DNA of 64,000 bases from positions 806,001 through 870,000 of the forward strand of contig NZ_CP007220.1 of the NCBI RefSeq assembly GCF_001632805.1. Reading direction: 5' to 3'. Below are positions 30,101 to 38,663 of the stretch, one piece after another. Source of the stretch: Mycobacteroides chelonae CCUG 47445. GTDB taxonomy: Bacteria; Actinomycetota; Actinomycetes; Mycobacteriales; Mycobacteriaceae. The notes below the pieces were generated by a model that made no database searches, had not been told where the DNA came from, and saw nothing but the letters and a program-made list of their open reading frames with translations. Within the stretch, counting starts at the first letter, position 1; each line of letters starts with the position of its first letter. Made by a program: the position numbers and the translations under genes.

Positions 30101-32260
30101 GGGAGTGACTACGCTCTGTTGCCCACCGAACGTGGTGCCATCGACAACCTGCGGATCACCGAGAAGGAAGTCGAGGCGCCGGACGAGGGATACGTGCAGG
30201 TGCGGGTGGAGGCCGCGGGTCTCAACTTCCGTGACGTGCTCAATGTGCTGGGTCTGTACCCGGGTGACCCGGGCCCGATCGGCGGTGACTTCGCCGGTGT
30301 CGTCACGCAATTGGGTGAGGGCGTCACCGAGGTCGCGGTGGGTCAGCGGGTCTATGGCTCCATGCAAGGTGCCTTCGCCAGCCGGTTCAACGCACCGGCT
30401 CAGTTCCTGGCGCCGATTCCGGATGGGGTCAGTGCGGTTGAGGCCACCACGATTCCCGCTGCTGCGCTGACAGTTCGGCTCGCCTTCGACTGGGCGCAGC
30501 TGAAGCCCGGCGATCGTGTGCTCATCCATGCGGCCAGTGGTGGTGTGGGATTGGCCGCGATTCAGATGGCGCAGCAGTGCGGTGCTGAGGTTTATGCAAC
30601 GGCGAGCACCTTCAAGCGGGCGACCGTGCGCAAGCTCGGCGTGAAGTACGTGTATGACTCGCGTACAACCGATTTCGCTGACCAGATCCTCGCCGACACC
30701 GATGGGCATGGCGTTGACGTGGTGCTCAACAGCCTCACCAGCGAGGGGTTTGTCGAGGCGACTGTGCGGGCCACCGCCAAGAACGGCCGTTTCGCCGAGA
30801 TCGCCAAGCGTGATATCTGGACTTCGGAACAGATGGCCGAAGCCCGCCCAGATATCGCCTACGAGATCGTCGCGTTGGACACCGTGATGTTCCAAGAGCC
30901 CGAACGTATTCGGGGCTTGCTGACGGAGGTTTCGGACGGTTTGGCCAAGGGGGAGTGGACACCACTGCCCGCGGAGATCTACCCGCTGACGGAGGCCAGG
31001 ACGGCATTCCGCCGCATGCAGCAGGCCCGCCATATCGGAAAGATCGTGTGCCAGATGCCGAATCCGCTGGCACCACAGCCGGATCGGACCTATCTGATCA
31101 CTGGTGGGCTGGGTGCAATCGGCCTGCACACCGCGTCGTATCTGGCTCAGCTCGGTGCCGGTGACATCGTGCTGACCAGTCGCCGTGCTCCAGATGTGGA
31201 CGCGCAACGGTTGATCGAGGAGATCAGCGAGCGCTCCAAGGCCCGCATCCACGTCTTCACCGCCGATGTCGGCGAGGAGTCCGAGGTTGTGAAGCTGCTG
31301 GAGCGGATTCGGGCGGAGCTGCCCCCGCTCGGCGGCATCGCGCATCTGGCAGGCGTGCTCGATGACGCCCTGCTGGGTCAGCAGAGCGTCGAGCGATTCC
31401 GGACCACCTTGGCGCCCAAGGCGTTCGGTGCCGATTACCTTGACAGGCTGACGAAGGACGAGGATCTGGACTTCTTCATCGTGTCCTCCTCGGTGTCCAG
31501 CTTGTTCGGTTCGCCCGGTCAGTCCAACTATGCGACGGCCAATGCGTGGCTCGACGGTCTGATCGCCCGGCGCAGGTCGCAGGGCCTGCCCGCCACCGGC
31601 GTCAACTTTGGCCCCTGGGGTCAGGGAGGTATGGCCTCCTCGGAGGCGGCGACCGCGAACATCAGCGCGCAGGGCCTGATTCCGCTGGATCCCTCGGCGG
31701 CGCTCGCGGCTCTGGCCGAGGTCATCGCCAACGGCGTCGGCCAGGCCACCGTCATCAAGGCCAATTGGCAGCGAGCGGCGAAGGTGCTGGGCAGTTCGCG
31801 TCCGCCGATCCTGGACCTCGTGTTGCCGAGTGCCGTGGGCGAGGTAACCGGTGACAGCGAGTTGCTCAAGCAACTGATGGAGATACCGGTGCCGCAGCGG
31901 GCTGGTTTCGTGACCGAGTTCCTGCAGCGCGAGGTGCAGAACTTCTTGCGCCTGGCACAGCCGCCGGCCGCGACGAGCCGGTTCTTGGATCTTGGTACGG
32001 ATTCGCTGATGGCGATCGAGCTGCGTAACCGGCTACACAGCCAGTTCGGTGGCAAGTTCACCATCAACGCGACGGCGGTGTTCGACTACCCGACCATCGG
32101 TGGGCTCGGGGAGTACCTCGTGGCGCAATTGCCGGATGCGGAATCCGAATCGCAGGAGGAACAACCCGCTGTGGAGGCTGCGCAGTCCGAGTCCGAGTCC
32201 GAGTCAGATACGGACACGGTGCCCGCACCATCTGACGAAGTATCCGAGCCGGCGAGGTGA
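21137..32260 (+). CDS. pks: Bimodular type I polyketide synthase of the TPP locus (phleic acid synthase)
   Basis: 3707 residues, two modules. Module 1: KS about 15-440 (nucleophile C184 in [20 protein letters not shown]), AT about 545-850 (S639 in GHSVG; HAFH at 737-740), KR about 980-1440 (GGLGSIG near 1195, Y1338), ACP (S1508 in LGMDSLM). Module 2: KS about 1570-1990 (C1742), AT about 2080-2400 (S2207; HAFH at 2305-2308), DH about 2475-2745 (H2507 in the HxxxGxxxxP motif, D2680), ER about 2970-3285, KR about 3310-3540 (Y3465), ACP (S3623 in LGTDSLM). HAFH in both AT domains predicts malonyl-CoA, giving straight chains as in phleic acids. No DH is visible in module 1. The protein ends in an acidic Ser/Glu tail (about 3660-3707). 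ATG 21137 follows AAGGAGG. Iterative use of both modules is inferred. Confidence 0.93.
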   Translation: MESADHPNNPAPRFAIIGYAARFPGAANADEFWDVLREGRDAISEVPADRWDADEFFDSEPGAPGKVVTRRAGFVDDVTGFDAPFFGMSTREVRLMDPQHRLLLEMAWRAVEHSGIAPTDLAETNAGVFVGLATHDYLGMASDELTFPEIEAYMAIGTSNAAAAGRISYRLGLQGPSVAVDTACSSSLVAIHQACQALQLGECDLALAGGANVLLTPATMITFSHAHMLAPDGKCKTFDAAADGYVRGEGSGVIVIKRLEDAIRDGDRIRAVIRGSAINQDGASGGLTVPNGVAQQRVIADALKRAGVAPSDVGYLEAHGTGTSLGDPIEAQAAGAAYGIGRAANDPLLIGSAKTNIGHLEAAAGIAGVIKVVLSLENELLPQHRNFQNPSPHIPWDRLPVEVVKEATAWERNGRPRIAGVSSFGFAGTNAHVILEEAPVAAEIETAEEPESTGDRFSILPLSARTPAALVQIADQYRSWLNGHPEATLADLCFTAGVGRAHLEHRAALVVNSREAAVELLGAVADDRPAPGLGRGESHDTPKTAWLFTGQGSQYPGMARELFDTEPVFAETLKRCAAVVADVLEKPLLDVIFDVDGPDAEATLRQTAYAQPALFAVEMGLARLWQSWGFEPDVVLGHSVGQYAAACVAGVFSLEDGAALMAERGRLFGSLPAGGRMAAIFAAAERVESLTDDFPSLSVAAYNGANTVLSGPAQDLEKAVAGLVAEGIRCDFLETSHAFHSALLDPILDEFEVYAGKFNYKTPQRILIDNRTGTALGRSVKLDGAYWRRHARQPVEFAKSVRTLADMNCKVLFEIGPQPVLTAAALRAWPDPATAPRAIASLRRNTADHRQITEAAADAYVLGHLPDFGAFRHGHARKLDLPTYPFEHRQYWFSDKRNADNRDATKQQQPASGSRTEAVRLLEDGKIEELANLLGGTSGDQQTLAVLTKLAAQHNQQRTTQTIADDRYQFRWDKSPMPLAGADTSTATTWLLVGDVAGAAAPLVDALTARGQQYRILGLPTSDADEQQLADEFRSAVSGDSALRIVHVAALDGGASSARSLLRMQHQILGGTRRLFRAAAAAELRAPIWVITRGAQRITDTDTVAPEQSALWGFGRAAALELPQVWGGLADLADASAAEWSQFISRASASSDAAAREDQIALRDQSVYVPRLVRRENLPSGTPLEVRDNATYLVTGGLGSIGLEIAGYLAARGAKNLVLTSRREPNETAQQRIDALGAQHGCEVRVVTADVADAHDVARLLAGVQADLPPLAGIVHAAGEIGTTPLSDLDDSEVDRVFAGKVWGAWHLSEAAADLKLDFFISTSSIASVWGGFGQTAYSAANAFLDGLAWRLREQGIAGTSVNFGPWTAGMADAESRARLEQRGIKTLSPSDALAGLADVVAASQSNGGAQGVVARIDWTRFLPLYQQAGRRAFLAELEREVPSHLAASQGVPQSGTTQLVERLAGAPVQQRKKLLTDYLRDAVAEVTRVDVSEIREDAGFFDLGMDSLMAVELRQRMEQGVGKEIPVTLVMDHPRISDVADYLLGEVLGLSEQAKPAPQRVSAVTDRTDEPIAIVSVSCRFPGAPDPEAFWEVLSGGVDAIREVPEDRFDIDEFYDPDPETAGKTYTRFGGFLDGIDGFDPEFFGISPREAVWIEPQQRLMLETVWEGLERAGYSPAALRGSRTGIFAGVGANEYAHLLSSESIDKIEPYFITGNALNAISGRVAFALGFEGPAVAVDTACSSALVAVHQAVQALHSGDCDLAVAGGVNVLLSPVTVIAASRARMLSPVGRCKTFDASADGYVRSEGCGILVLKRLSDAERDGDRVLAVIPGSAVNQDGASSGLTVPNGGAQQRLIGTVLARAGLAGGDVDYLEAHGTGTPLGDPIEVQAAAAAYGGSREADRPLLMGSVKSNIGHTESASGAAGLIKVVLSLQNGVLPQSLHFEKPSPHIPWESLPVRVVDKAIPWEPNGRPRRAGVSSFGFTGTNAHVLIEEAPRRAVATDEGGPDETAATPEAQGDKVNVLPLSARSPEALAAVAQRYESWLSAHPEVDIEDVCLTAGSGRSHFEHRAALVVDSVESAREGLAELVQNRLRPGVIRGEHTNHPTTAWLFTGQGSQYPGMARELFDAEPVFAEIVTRCAEAVKDIVERPLLEVMFATDRETGGEAGKVLRHTSFAQPAIFAVEMGLARLWQSWGIEPDVVLGHSVGQYAAACVAGVFSLEDGARLIAERGRLFGSLPAGGRMVAVFSDAKHVEQIASDFPRVSVGAYNGPNTVLSGPGEDVEQAVARFEEEGIRCTWLETSHAFHSELLDPVLDEFESYAAQVQFATPTLPLVCNRTGAVLTAQTPIDAQYWRRHSRQPVQFAESVRTVAALGCSVLMEIGPQPVLTGAAVQVWPEHLAAPRAIVSLRKGVGDRRQIAEALAAAYVGGHRPNFAALQRHPRNTLELPTYPFQRRRFWPKSSGAAIEGGGGLSAGILGRGEDLASGDSVYISRLSVRSQPWLSDHVIYGTVVVPGATYAAMALAAVGTPARAKDVFFYEPIILPEKSSREVQLTLHPLEDGSGSKFQVHSRPYGERDVDWSLNAEGTVVPGIDDSADDAAGQTSEAEPVDAAIERMERMRPHELFETFADLELSWGPTWSGSLKSLWLGQGEAIGDVLVGEELAEQLGTEPMHPVLMDLCTGVAFPAFPALLAAEQGINDLFLPLRYGQVTLKEKMPRRFYCRARWHESALDSETQVFDLEYLDRDGRHLGGIREFTVKRAPREALLRGLGGDATRLLYTLGWHEVPVPPSEDGTAAASGTWLIAGFDELAARVPGCIPFDRTSNPELLGQVLAEAKERGVPFSGVVWRAAAPGAQESSTDEIARLETEIANLLSAVHTVQNGAQNGVKLPDGLWIVTERAVATESGEPVDPVQASLWGFGRTTINEEPALRAKLVDGDGSPEAVQALANLLATPVEEPEIAVRQGKLLASRLLPWSRSGNLTVPRGSDYALLPTERGAIDNLRITEKEVEAPDEGYVQVRVEAAGLNFRDVLNVLGLYPGDPGPIGGDFAGVVTQLGEGVTEVAVGQRVYGSMQGAFASRFNAPAQFLAPIPDGVSAVEATTIPAAALTVRLAFDWAQLKPGDRVLIHAASGGVGLAAIQMAQQCGAEVYATASTFKRATVRKLGVKYVYDSRTTDFADQILADTDGHGVDVVLNSLTSEGFVEATVRATAKNGRFAEIAKRDIWTSEQMAEARPDIAYEIVALDTVMFQEPERIRGLLTEVSDGLAKGEWTPLPAEIYPLTEARTAFRRMQQARHIGKIVCQMPNPLAPQPDRTYLITGGLGAIGLHTASYLAQLGAGDIVLTSRRAPDVDAQRLIEEISERSKARIHVFTADVGEESEVVKLLERIRAELPPLGGIAHLAGVLDDALLGQQSVERFRTTLAPKAFGADYLDRLTKDEDLDFFIVSSSVSSLFGSPGQSNYATANAWLDGLIARRRSQGLPATGVNFGPWGQGGMASSEAATANISAQGLIPLDPSAALAALAEVIANGVGQATVIKANWQRAAKVLGSSRPPILDLVLPSAVGEVTGDSELLKQLMEIPVPQRAGFVTEFLQREVQNFLRLAQPPAATSRFLDLGTDSLMAIELRNRLHSQFGGKFTINATAVFDYPTIGGLGEYLVAQLPDAESESQEEQPAVEAAQSESESESDTDTVPAPSDEVSEPAR

Positions 32261-32263
32261 ACC

Positions 32264-32303
32264 CGTGGCCGTCCAGGTAAGTTAGCTAGCCTGGACGGCC
32301 ACG
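32264..32303. terminator. Hairpin downstream of pks
   Basis: Perfect 14-nt arms CGTGGCCGTCCAGG (32264-32277) and its complement (32290-32303) with a 12-nt loop begin 4 bp after the pks stop. No T-tract follows beyond GTATTTG, so it is an intrinsic-terminator-like stem of the type common in mycobacteria. Confidence 0.75.
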
Positions 32304-32307
32304 GTAT

Positions 32308-33648
32308 TTGTTGGCCGGTGATGAGTGGAGCGGGTGCGGCCTGAGTCGATTTTTTGCGGACATCACACCTCTGCGCAACGCCGATTTCCGGCGTCTGTGG
32401 CTGGCCGGAGTCGTCACGGTCATCGGCGCTGGGCTCACCCTGTTCGCGGTGCCGGTTCAGATCTATTCGCTCACCCACAGTTCGGCGTATGTCGGACTGA
32501 CGGGCGTTTTCGGTTTGGTGCCGTTGGTGGTGTTCGGTCTGTGGGGCGGCGCGCTGGCGGACCGGATGGACCGGCGGACCCTGCTGATCATTACGGCCAT
32601 TGGACTGGGTGTTTCTTCGGTGTTGTTGTGGCTGCAGGCCGCGTTATCCGTCGACAACGTGTGGGTGGTGCTGCGCCTACTCTCGGTGCAGCAGGCCTTC
32701 TTCGCGGTGAATTCGCCGACGCGCGCCGCGGCGATTCCGCGGATGCTTCCGCTCGATCAGCTGCCCGCCGCCAACGCGCTGAACATGACGGTCCAACAGT
32801 TCGGGTTCATCGCCGGACCGCTGCTGGCCGGGGTACTGCTGAAGTGGGTGGATCTGTCCACCTTGTATCTGATTGACGCCATCGCGTGCGTGGCGCCCAT
32901 TTGGGCGACAGTTCGGCTGCACAGGATGCCGCCGAGCAGCGCGTCAAAAGATTTGCGCGCCAACACCTCTGGCCTTCGTGATGTCCTCGAGGGTTTCCGC
33001 TATCTGGCCGGGCACAAGATCGTCCTGATGTCCTTCGTGGTGGACCTCATCGCCATGATCTTCGGGATGCCGCGCATCCTGTTCCCGCAGATTGCCCACG
33101 AGGGGTTCGGCGATCCAGCCGACGGCGGCACCGTGATCGCGCTGCTGTCGGCCGCGATATCGGTGGGCGCGGTGATCGGCGGGGTGTTCTCCGGCTGGTT
33201 CCATCGGATCGATCGCCAGGGTCTGGCGGTGGTGATCAGCATCGTGGTGTGGGGGCTGGCGATGGTGGGTTTCGGGCTCACCGCACACGCGCCGCTGCTG
33301 TGGCTGTCGCTGGTTTTCCTGGTGATCGGTGGCATCGCGGACATGGTGTCGGCGGCCTTCCGGACAACGATCCTGCAATCGGTGGCAACGGACGATGTAC
33401 GCGGTCGGTTGCAGGGTGTGTTCACGGTGGTGGTGGCAGGAGGGCCGCGGGTTGCCGACTTCGCGCACGGTGCGGCCGCCGCGGCCGTGGGTACGACGGC
33501 AGCCGCCGCCGGTGGTGGCGCTCTCGTAGTGGTGGGGGTGATCATTGCGGCGCTCCTCGTTCCGGTGTTTGTGCGGTTCCGGACGTCGGACGAGATCACA
33601 GCGGAGGATGCGAATGAGGCAGGCCAGGACAAGGTGCAACCCCAGTAG
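32308..33648 (+). CDS. MFS transporter (EntS-like MFS_3 family)
   Basis: 446 residues from TTG 32308, the only canonical start ahead of the first helix; no ribosome site is clear, so the start is uncertain. It begins its homologous part at LRNADFRRLWLAGVVTVIGAG and has the MFS loop signature GGALADRMDRRTLL between TM2 and TM3. Further features are SPTRAAAIPRMLPLDQLPAANAL and DDVRGRLQGVFTVVVAGGPR. About twelve hydrophobic helices are present. This arrangement is that of the EntS/MFS_3 exporter family (siderophore or drug efflux). It follows pks after a hairpin that separates transcripts, so its link to TPP export is not supported by more than adjacency. The charged C-terminal tail is short. 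Confidence 0.88.
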   Translation: MLAGDEWSGCGLSRFFADITPLRNADFRRLWLAGVVTVIGAGLTLFAVPVQIYSLTHSSAYVGLTGVFGLVPLVVFGLWGGALADRMDRRTLLIITAIGLGVSSVLLWLQAALSVDNVWVVLRLLSVQQAFFAVNSPTRAAAIPRMLPLDQLPAANALNMTVQQFGFIAGPLLAGVLLKWVDLSTLYLIDAIACVAPIWATVRLHRMPPSSASKDLRANTSGLRDVLEGFRYLAGHKIVLMSFVVDLIAMIFGMPRILFPQIAHEGFGDPADGGTVIALLSAAISVGAVIGGVFSGWFHRIDRQGLAVVISIVVWGLAMVGFGLTAHAPLLWLSLVFLVIGGIADMVSAAFRTTILQSVATDDVRGRLQGVFTVVVAGGPRVADFAHGAAAAAVGTTAAAAGGGALVVVGVIIAALLVPVFVRFRTSDEITAEDANEAGQDKVQPQ

Positions 33649-34017
33649 GTTTCACCCAGGGATGCTCTGACGCCAGTGCTCGCCGCGCAGAACACGTCCA
33701 GAATCCCGTCGCTGGTTCCGGTGCGCCGCGAGCGCATGTCGGAATCGCCGTTCGCGTTCTAGCGTGGGGCGGCCGCGGTCATGGCCAGTCTCACGGATCC
33801 CAACGACCTGGCGTTGTATCGGTCCCTGTGTGCGATGGCCCTCGCGCGTGCGCACGCCCAGTCGGGCGTGCCCGGGGTGATTGCGGGCTACCTCGGTGCG
33901 GGTGCCGATCCCAATGCTGCCGATGCGGCCTTCGCCGACGCCTACGTACGGGTCAATCGTGAGGATCACCAGCGGCTGCTCGATGCATCCGCGGAGCAGT
34001 GGCTGCCGAGCTCCTGA
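33649..34017 (+). pseudogene. Remnant of a DUF2252 gene (nonsense codon plus large internal deletion)
   Basis: One reading frame holds both ends of a DUF2252 protein. Just after the MFS stop it reads RIPSLVPVRRERMSESPFAF, then TAG (33760-33762) where the family has Tyr, then RGAAAVMAS. These resemble the N-terminal ...LVPIRxxRMxxSPFxFYRGAAxxMA block. Directly after, LTDPNDLALYRSLCAMALAR and HAQSGVPGVIAGYLGAGAD resemble the C-terminal LCGxxLARAHARSGD...IAGYLG block. The roughly 300 residues between these blocks are missing. No upstream start is evident. The downstream 78-codon frame opening at ATG 33781 should therefore not be called a gene. The family match is from memory, but both flanking blocks in one frame make it strong. 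Confidence 0.82.
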
Positions 34018-34079
34018 TGTCCTAATTTGTGGGATACCCGACCTGGACGCCATTGCCCAGGTGGCGAACACTAAGAGGC

Positions 34080-35057
34080 GTGACGCGTTCGGTAGTGATT
34101 CTGGGTTTTCCGGGAGTTCAGGCCCTCGACCTGGTGGGGCCGTATGAGGTGTTCGCGACCGCGTCCCAGTACTTGACCGGTACCCCCGGCTACGACGTGT
34201 CGCTGGTATCGAGCAATGGGACTCCGATCGCCACCGGTTCGGGTATGGAGTTGGTCACCCGTCCGTTGCCAGATTCCAGCGCGGGATGCGACACCTTGGT
34301 CCTGCCTGGCGGCGTCGGCGTGCCTGCGGTTCAGCGGGACCCGGACGTCATGGACTGGATCCGCGCTTCGGCACGCTCCGCGCGACGGGTGGTCAGCGTC
34401 TGCAACGGTGCGTTCCTGGCCGCGGAGGCCGGCCTGCTCGACGGCTGCCGGGCCACCACCCACTGGGCTATCGCCGAGACCCTGGCTAATGAATTCCCAA
34501 GCATCACAGTCGATCCCGATCCGATCTTCATACGCAGCTCGGACAAGACGTGGACGGCGGCCGGGGTGACGGCGGGTATCGATCTGGCGCTGGCCCTCGT
34601 CGAAGACGATCACGGCGCGGAGGTGGCGCAGACGGTGGCGCGCTGGCTTGTTCTGTATCTGCGCCGCCCGGGTGGGCAGTCACAGTTCGCGGCCCCGGTG
34701 TGGATGCCGCGGGCCAAGCGCATGCCGATCCGCGATGTGCAAGAAGCTATCGAGGCGCAGCCCGGCCGATCACACCGAGTGCCTGAGCTGGCCCGCCTGG
34801 CCGCCATGAGCCCGCGGCATTTCACCCGGGTGTTCACCGCGGAAGTCGGCGAGGCGCCGTCGGCCTACGTGGAACGCATCCGTTCCGAGGCCGCGCGCCG
34901 TCAGCTCGAAGAGACCGACGACACCATGGTGGTGATCGCGGATCGCTGCGGGTTCGGATCTGCGGAATCTTTGCGCCGCAACTTTGTTCGCCGCATGGGC
35001 GTATCGCCCGATCAGTATCGCAAGACCTTCTATCGCACCGAAAGGGCTTCGTTATGA
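34080..35057 (+). CDS. GlxA-family transcriptional regulator (DJ-1/PfpI plus AraC HTH)
   Basis: 325 residues from GTG 34080; the frame opens at 34029 but residues before VTRSVVILG are unrelated. Residues about 1-190 are a DJ-1/PfpI-like domain: GVQALDLVGPYEVFA, LVLPGGVGVP, and the elbow VSVCNGAFLAAEAGLL with Cys. Residues about 225-320 are an AraC HTH pair: LARLAAMSPRHFTRVFTAEV and IADRCGFGSAESLRRNFVRR. These proteins sense small ligands and regulate nearby genes. The stop overlaps the next gene by ATGA, so it is translated together with a second DJ-1/PfpI protein, its probable target or partner. A ribosome site (AAGAGG) lies too close to GTG 34080, so the start is tentative. Confidence 0.88.
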   Translation: MTRSVVILGFPGVQALDLVGPYEVFATASQYLTGTPGYDVSLVSSNGTPIATGSGMELVTRPLPDSSAGCDTLVLPGGVGVPAVQRDPDVMDWIRASARSARRVVSVCNGAFLAAEAGLLDGCRATTHWAIAETLANEFPSITVDPDPIFIRSSDKTWTAAGVTAGIDLALALVEDDHGAEVAQTVARWLVLYLRRPGGQSQFAAPVWMPRAKRMPIRDVQEAIEAQPGRSHRVPELARLAAMSPRHFTRVFTAEVGEAPSAYVERIRSEAARRQLEETDDTMVVIADRCGFGSAESLRRNFVRRMGVSPDQYRKTFYRTERASL

Positions 35058-35821
35058 CTCAAATCGCCATTGTGCTGTACCCGGATTTCACCGCACTGGA
35101 CTTCATCGGTCCCTACGAGGTGTTGCGCTTCATGCCCGACACCGAAGTCCGATTCGTCTGGCACAAGCCCGGACCCATCACCGCCGATTCGGGCGTGCTG
35201 GTCATCGGTGCCACGCACTCGTTCGACGAGACCCCCGCACCCGATGTTGTGCTGGTACCGGGAGGGCCCGGAACGACCATGGCGGCCCGCGATGAAGCGC
35301 TACTGGAGTGGTTGCGCCGAGTGCATCCGACGACCGCGTGGACCACCTCGGTGTGCAGTGGTTCGTTGGTATTAGCGGCGGCCGGTCTGCTTGAGGGCCG
35401 GCGGGCCACGTCGCACTGGTCCACGCTGCCGCTGCTGAAGCCGTTCGGGGTGACCCCGGTCGGCGACGAGCGCATCGTGCGCGCGGATGGCGGCGGTGTG
35501 GTCACCGCGGCTGGGGTGTCCGCGGGTATCGACCTGGGGCTGTGGCTCGCGGGCCAAATCGCCGGGGAGGAGCGGGCCAAGGCGATTCAGCTGAGTATCG
35601 AGTACGACCCGCAGCCGCCCTTCGACTCCGGGCACATGTCCAAGGCCAGTGCCGCCACCAAGGCCACGGCGACCGCCGGGCTTGCCAAGGACACGTTCAA
35701 GCCAGCGGTCATCGCCGCGGGCGCGATGTTGTTGTGGGACGGCGCACTCTCGACGGTGCGCCGGAAAGGGAGCCGACGCCGGTCGCTCGACACCCGGGTG
35801 GACCCCCGACCTCGACCCTGA
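35054..35821 (+). CDS. DJ-1/PfpI family protein, isonitrile hydratase-like
   Basis: 255 residues, ATG 35054 overlapping the GlxA stop. The DJ-1/PfpI fold is plain: TQIAIVLYPDFTALDFIGPY, VVLVPGGPG, and the nucleophile elbow TTSVCSGSLVLAAAGLLEGR with the reactive cysteine, then ATSHW and GVVTAAGVSAGIDLGLWLAG. This arrangement resembles isocyanide hydratases (InhA type), which add water to isonitriles to give N-substituted formamides. The C-terminal extension (about residues 205-255), rich in Ala and Lys and including a hydrophobic stretch AVIAAGAMLLWDGAL, is not part of the usual domain. It is probably regulated by the coupled GlxA protein. The substrate is inferred only at family level. Confidence 0.85.
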   Translation: MTQIAIVLYPDFTALDFIGPYEVLRFMPDTEVRFVWHKPGPITADSGVLVIGATHSFDETPAPDVVLVPGGPGTTMAARDEALLEWLRRVHPTTAWTTSVCSGSLVLAAAGLLEGRRATSHWSTLPLLKPFGVTPVGDERIVRADGGGVVTAAGVSAGIDLGLWLAGQIAGEERAKAIQLSIEYDPQPPFDSGHMSKASAATKATATAGLAKDTFKPAVIAAGAMLLWDGALSTVRRKGSRRRSLDTRVDPRPRP

Positions 35822-35899
35822 CCAGGCGCCGTGTGGAGGGAGCGACTACCTTCTCTATGAACGTTCTCATGGAGCCGCTGAACCTCAGAAGGGATGCCT

Positions 35900-37177
35900 G
35901 TGGCCGACAACAACGATTTCGCTACTCTCCAGTACCCCGGAGGCGAAACGAAGCTGGATATCGTCCGCGCGACCGAAGGCTCGGATGGCTTCGCGCTGGG
36001 GAAACTGCTGGCTGATACCGGCTACACCACGTTCGATGCGGGGTTCGTCAACACCGCGTCGACCAAGAGCGCGATCACCTATATCGACGGCGACGCCGGC
36101 ATCCTGCGCTACCGCGGGTACCCGATTGAGCAGCTGGCAGACAAGTCCACCTTTATCGAGGTGAGCTACCTGCTGATCTACGGCGAGCTGCCCACGCCGC
36201 AGCAGCTGGAGGACTTCACCACCAAGGTTCAGCGCCACACTCTGCTGCACGAGGACCTCAAGCGGTTCTTCGACGGCTTCCCGCGCAACGCGCACCCGAT
36301 GCCGGTGCTTTCCAGCGCCGCGAACGCGCTCAGCGCCTACTACCAGGACTCGCTGGACCCGCATGACGACGCGCAGGTCGAGCTGTCCACGATCCGGTTG
36401 CTCGCGAAGCTGCCGACCATCGCGGCCTACGCGTACAAGAAGTCGGTCGGGCAGCCGTTCCTGTACCCGGACAACACGCTTACTCTCGTCGAGAACTTCC
36501 TGCGGATGACCTTCGGTCTGCCGGCCGAGCCCTACGAGGTGGATCCGGAGATCGTGCGGGCACTCGACATGCTGCTGATCCTGCACGCCGATCACGAGCA
36601 GAACTGCTCCACTTCGACGGTGCGGCTGGTCGGTTCGTCCGACGCGAACCTGTTCACCTCTGTTTCCGGTGGCATCAACGCGCTGTGGGGCCCGCTGCAT
36701 GGCGGTGCCAACCAGGCGGTGCTGGAGATGCTGGAGCGCATTCGCTCCGAGGGCGGCGACACCCACGACTTCGTTCGACGGGTCAAGAACCGCGAGGACG
36801 GCGTCAAGCTCATGGGCTTCGGGCACCGTGTCTACAAGAACTACGACCCGCGTGCCCGCATCTGTAAGGAGCAGGCCGACAAGATCCTCGGCAAGCTCGG
36901 CGGAGACGATCAGCTTCTGGAGATCGCCAAGGCCCTCGAGGAAGCCGCACTCACCGACGATTACTTCATCGAGCGCAAGCTGTACCCGAATGTCGACTTC
37001 TACACCGGTCTGATCTATCGGGCCATCGGCTTCCCGACGCGCATGTTCACCGTGCTGTTCGCGTTGGGCCGGCTCCCCGGCTGGATTGCGCACTGGCGTG
37101 AGATGCATTCGGAGCCGGGCAAGATCGGTCGCCCGCGTCAGATCTACACCGGTTACGGAGAGCGTCAGTACCCGTAG
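35900..37177 (+). CDS. gltA2: Citrate synthase, main TCA-cycle enzyme
   Basis: 425 residues. The frame opens at ATG 35894, but AGAAGGG touches that codon, while GTG 35900 sits at normal spacing and gives VADNNDFATLQYPGGE, in line with mycobacterial GltA2 (Rv0896). Key segments are ITYIDGDAGILRYRGYPIEQ, the histidine loop GPLHGGANQAVLEM, MGFGHRVYKNYDPRA and PNVDFYTGLIYRAIGFP. It condenses oxaloacetate with acetyl-CoA. It belongs to the hexameric type I class of bacterial citrate synthases. With citA at 10.8 kb it brackets the TPP locus. The next gene downstream has its own regulatory region. Confidence 0.97.
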   Translation: MADNNDFATLQYPGGETKLDIVRATEGSDGFALGKLLADTGYTTFDAGFVNTASTKSAITYIDGDAGILRYRGYPIEQLADKSTFIEVSYLLIYGELPTPQQLEDFTTKVQRHTLLHEDLKRFFDGFPRNAHPMPVLSSAANALSAYYQDSLDPHDDAQVELSTIRLLAKLPTIAAYAYKKSVGQPFLYPDNTLTLVENFLRMTFGLPAEPYEVDPEIVRALDMLLILHADHEQNCSTSTVRLVGSSDANLFTSVSGGINALWGPLHGGANQAVLEMLERIRSEGGDTHDFVRRVKNREDGVKLMGFGHRVYKNYDPRARICKEQADKILGKLGGDDQLLEIAKALEEAALTDDYFIERKLYPNVDFYTGLIYRAIGFPTRMFTVLFALGRLPGWIAHWREMHSEPGKIGRPRQIYTGYGERQYP

Positions 37178-37238
37178 CCTCCCTCGGGAGATGACAAAGC
37201 TCACATAAATCTGTTTGCATCGCTAACAGTTGTAGTTT

Positions 37239-37251
37239 CACAATGGTTGTG
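37239..37251. promoter_or_regulatory. Palindrome at the start of the MFS-marR operon (candidate MarR operator)
   Basis: CACAA (37239-37243) and TTGTG (37247-37251) form a perfect inverted repeat ending on the GTG start codon of the exporter. CTGTT and AACAG 9 nt apart lie just upstream at about 37211-37229. The spacing suits a MarR dimer that would block transcription or initiation. The downstream marR gene is the obvious candidate regulator. Confidence 0.45.
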
Positions 37252-38663
37252 TGGAAGCAGCCGCCGGTGCGCTCAGTGAGCGCCGCAAGATCGTCATCCT
37301 GGGTTCTTGCTGTCTGAGTCTGCTCATCGTGTCGATGGATTCCACCATCGTGAACGTGGCGCTACCGACCATCCGGGCCGATTTCGGTGCCAGCACCTCA
37401 CAGCTGCAATGGGTCATCGACATCTACACCCTGGGGCTGGCCTCGTTGCTCATGCTCTCGGGTGCCGCGGGCGACCGGCTGGGGCGGCGGAAGGTTTTCC
37501 ACATCGGGCTGTCGATCTTCGCGGTGGGTTCACTGCTGTGCAGCGTGGCGCCCACCGTCGGGTTGCTTATCGCCGCGCGTCTGCTGCAGGCGGTGGGTGG
37601 CTCCATGCTCAACCCGGTGGCGCTGTCCATCATTTCGCAGGTCTTTACCGGGCGCGTGGAACGTGCCAGGGCGCTGGGCTTTTGGGGCGCGGTCGTCGGG
37701 ATATCGATGGCGCTGGGCCCGATAGTCGGCGGGCTGCTGATCGAATGGGTGGGCTGGCGTGCCGTCTTCTGGATCAACCTGCCGGTGTGTGCGCTGGCGT
37801 TCACGCTGACGGCGATCTTCGTGCCGGAGAGCAAGTCGGCGACCATGCGTGACATGGACCCGGTGGGGCAGGTGCTCGCCGTGCTGTTCCTGTTCGGCAT
37901 CGTGTTCACGCTCATCGAAGGGCCGTCGCTGGGGTGGGCCGCGCCGCGGCTCATCGCGGTTCTGATCACCGCGCTGGCGGCATTCGCGGTGTTCCTCAGG
38001 TATGAGTCCCGGCGGCGGCACCCCTTCATCGATCTGCGGTTCTTCCGCAGCATCCCGTTCGCGTCGGCCACCCTGACCGCGATATGTGCGTGCGTGGCAT
38101 GGAGCGCGTTCCTGTTCACGATGTCGCTGTACCTACAGGGCGAGCGGCACTTCTCGGCCATGCACACCGGTTTGGTCTATCTCCCGATTGCCGTTGGCGC
38201 GCTGGTGTTCTCACCGATCTCGGGCCGTATGGTGGGCCGGTTCGGCGCCAGGCCGTCACTGTTGGCGGCGGGCGCGCTGTTCTTCACGGCCTCGCTGTTG
38301 CTCACCCGGGTTACGACGGCGACACCGATCTGGGAGCTCCTGGTGGTCTTCGCCATCTTCGGTGCGGGATTCTCCATGGTGAACGCACCGATCACCAATG
38401 CCGCGGTCAGCGGTATGCCGCTGGATCGTGCCGGCGCGGCCTCGGCGGTCACCTCCACGAGTCGTCAGGTGGGCGTAAGTATCGGTGTGGCACTGTGCGG
38501 TTCGATCGGTGCACCCGCGCTGTGGTTCATGTGTGCGGGCCTCGGGCTCGCGATCGCTACGCTCGGTATCGTGTCCACGTCACCGTTCGCGCTGCGCTCG
38601 GCGCAGCGACTCGCACCGCTCATCGAGAGCACTGCCTCGCGGGAGGTTTCTCGTGTCGGATAG
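37251..38663 (+). CDS. DHA2-type (EmrB/QacA) multidrug MFS transporter
   Basis: 470 residues from GTG 37251, with about 14 hydrophobic helices. Helix 1 has the DHA2 pattern SLLIVSMDSTIVNVALPTIR, followed by LQWVIDIYTLGLASLLMLSG and the loop GDRLGRRKVFHIG. Motif C is the proline/glycine-rich GVSIGVALCGSIGAP-like region near the end and GISMALGPIVGGLLIEW in helix 5. It would expel hydrophobic drugs in exchange for protons. It overlaps the downstream marR gene by 11 bp, so both are one operon, and the exporter is probably repressed by that regulator. The substrate is unknown. Confidence 0.9.
   Translation: MEAAAGALSERRKIVILGSCCLSLLIVSMDSTIVNVALPTIRADFGASTSQLQWVIDIYTLGLASLLMLSGAAGDRLGRRKVFHIGLSIFAVGSLLCSVAPTVGLLIAARLLQAVGGSMLNPVALSIISQVFTGRVERARALGFWGAVVGISMALGPIVGGLLIEWVGWRAVFWINLPVCALAFTLTAIFVPESKSATMRDMDPVGQVLAVLFLFGIVFTLIEGPSLGWAAPRLIAVLITALAAFAVFLRYESRRRHPFIDLRFFRSIPFASATLTAICACVAWSAFLFTMSLYLQGERHFSAMHTGLVYLPIAVGALVFSPISGRMVGRFGARPSLLAAGALFFTASLLLTRVTTATPIWELLVVFAIFGAGFSMVNAPITNAAVSGMPLDRAGAASAVTSTSRQVGVSIGVALCGSIGAPALWFMCAGLGLAIATLGIVSTSPFALRSAQRLAPLIESTASREVSRVG

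Noticed and set aside
33781..34017. 78-residue independent gene
   Set aside because: It is the C-terminal stub of a DUF2252 pseudogene, in frame with the N-terminal remnant and lacking its own ribosome site.
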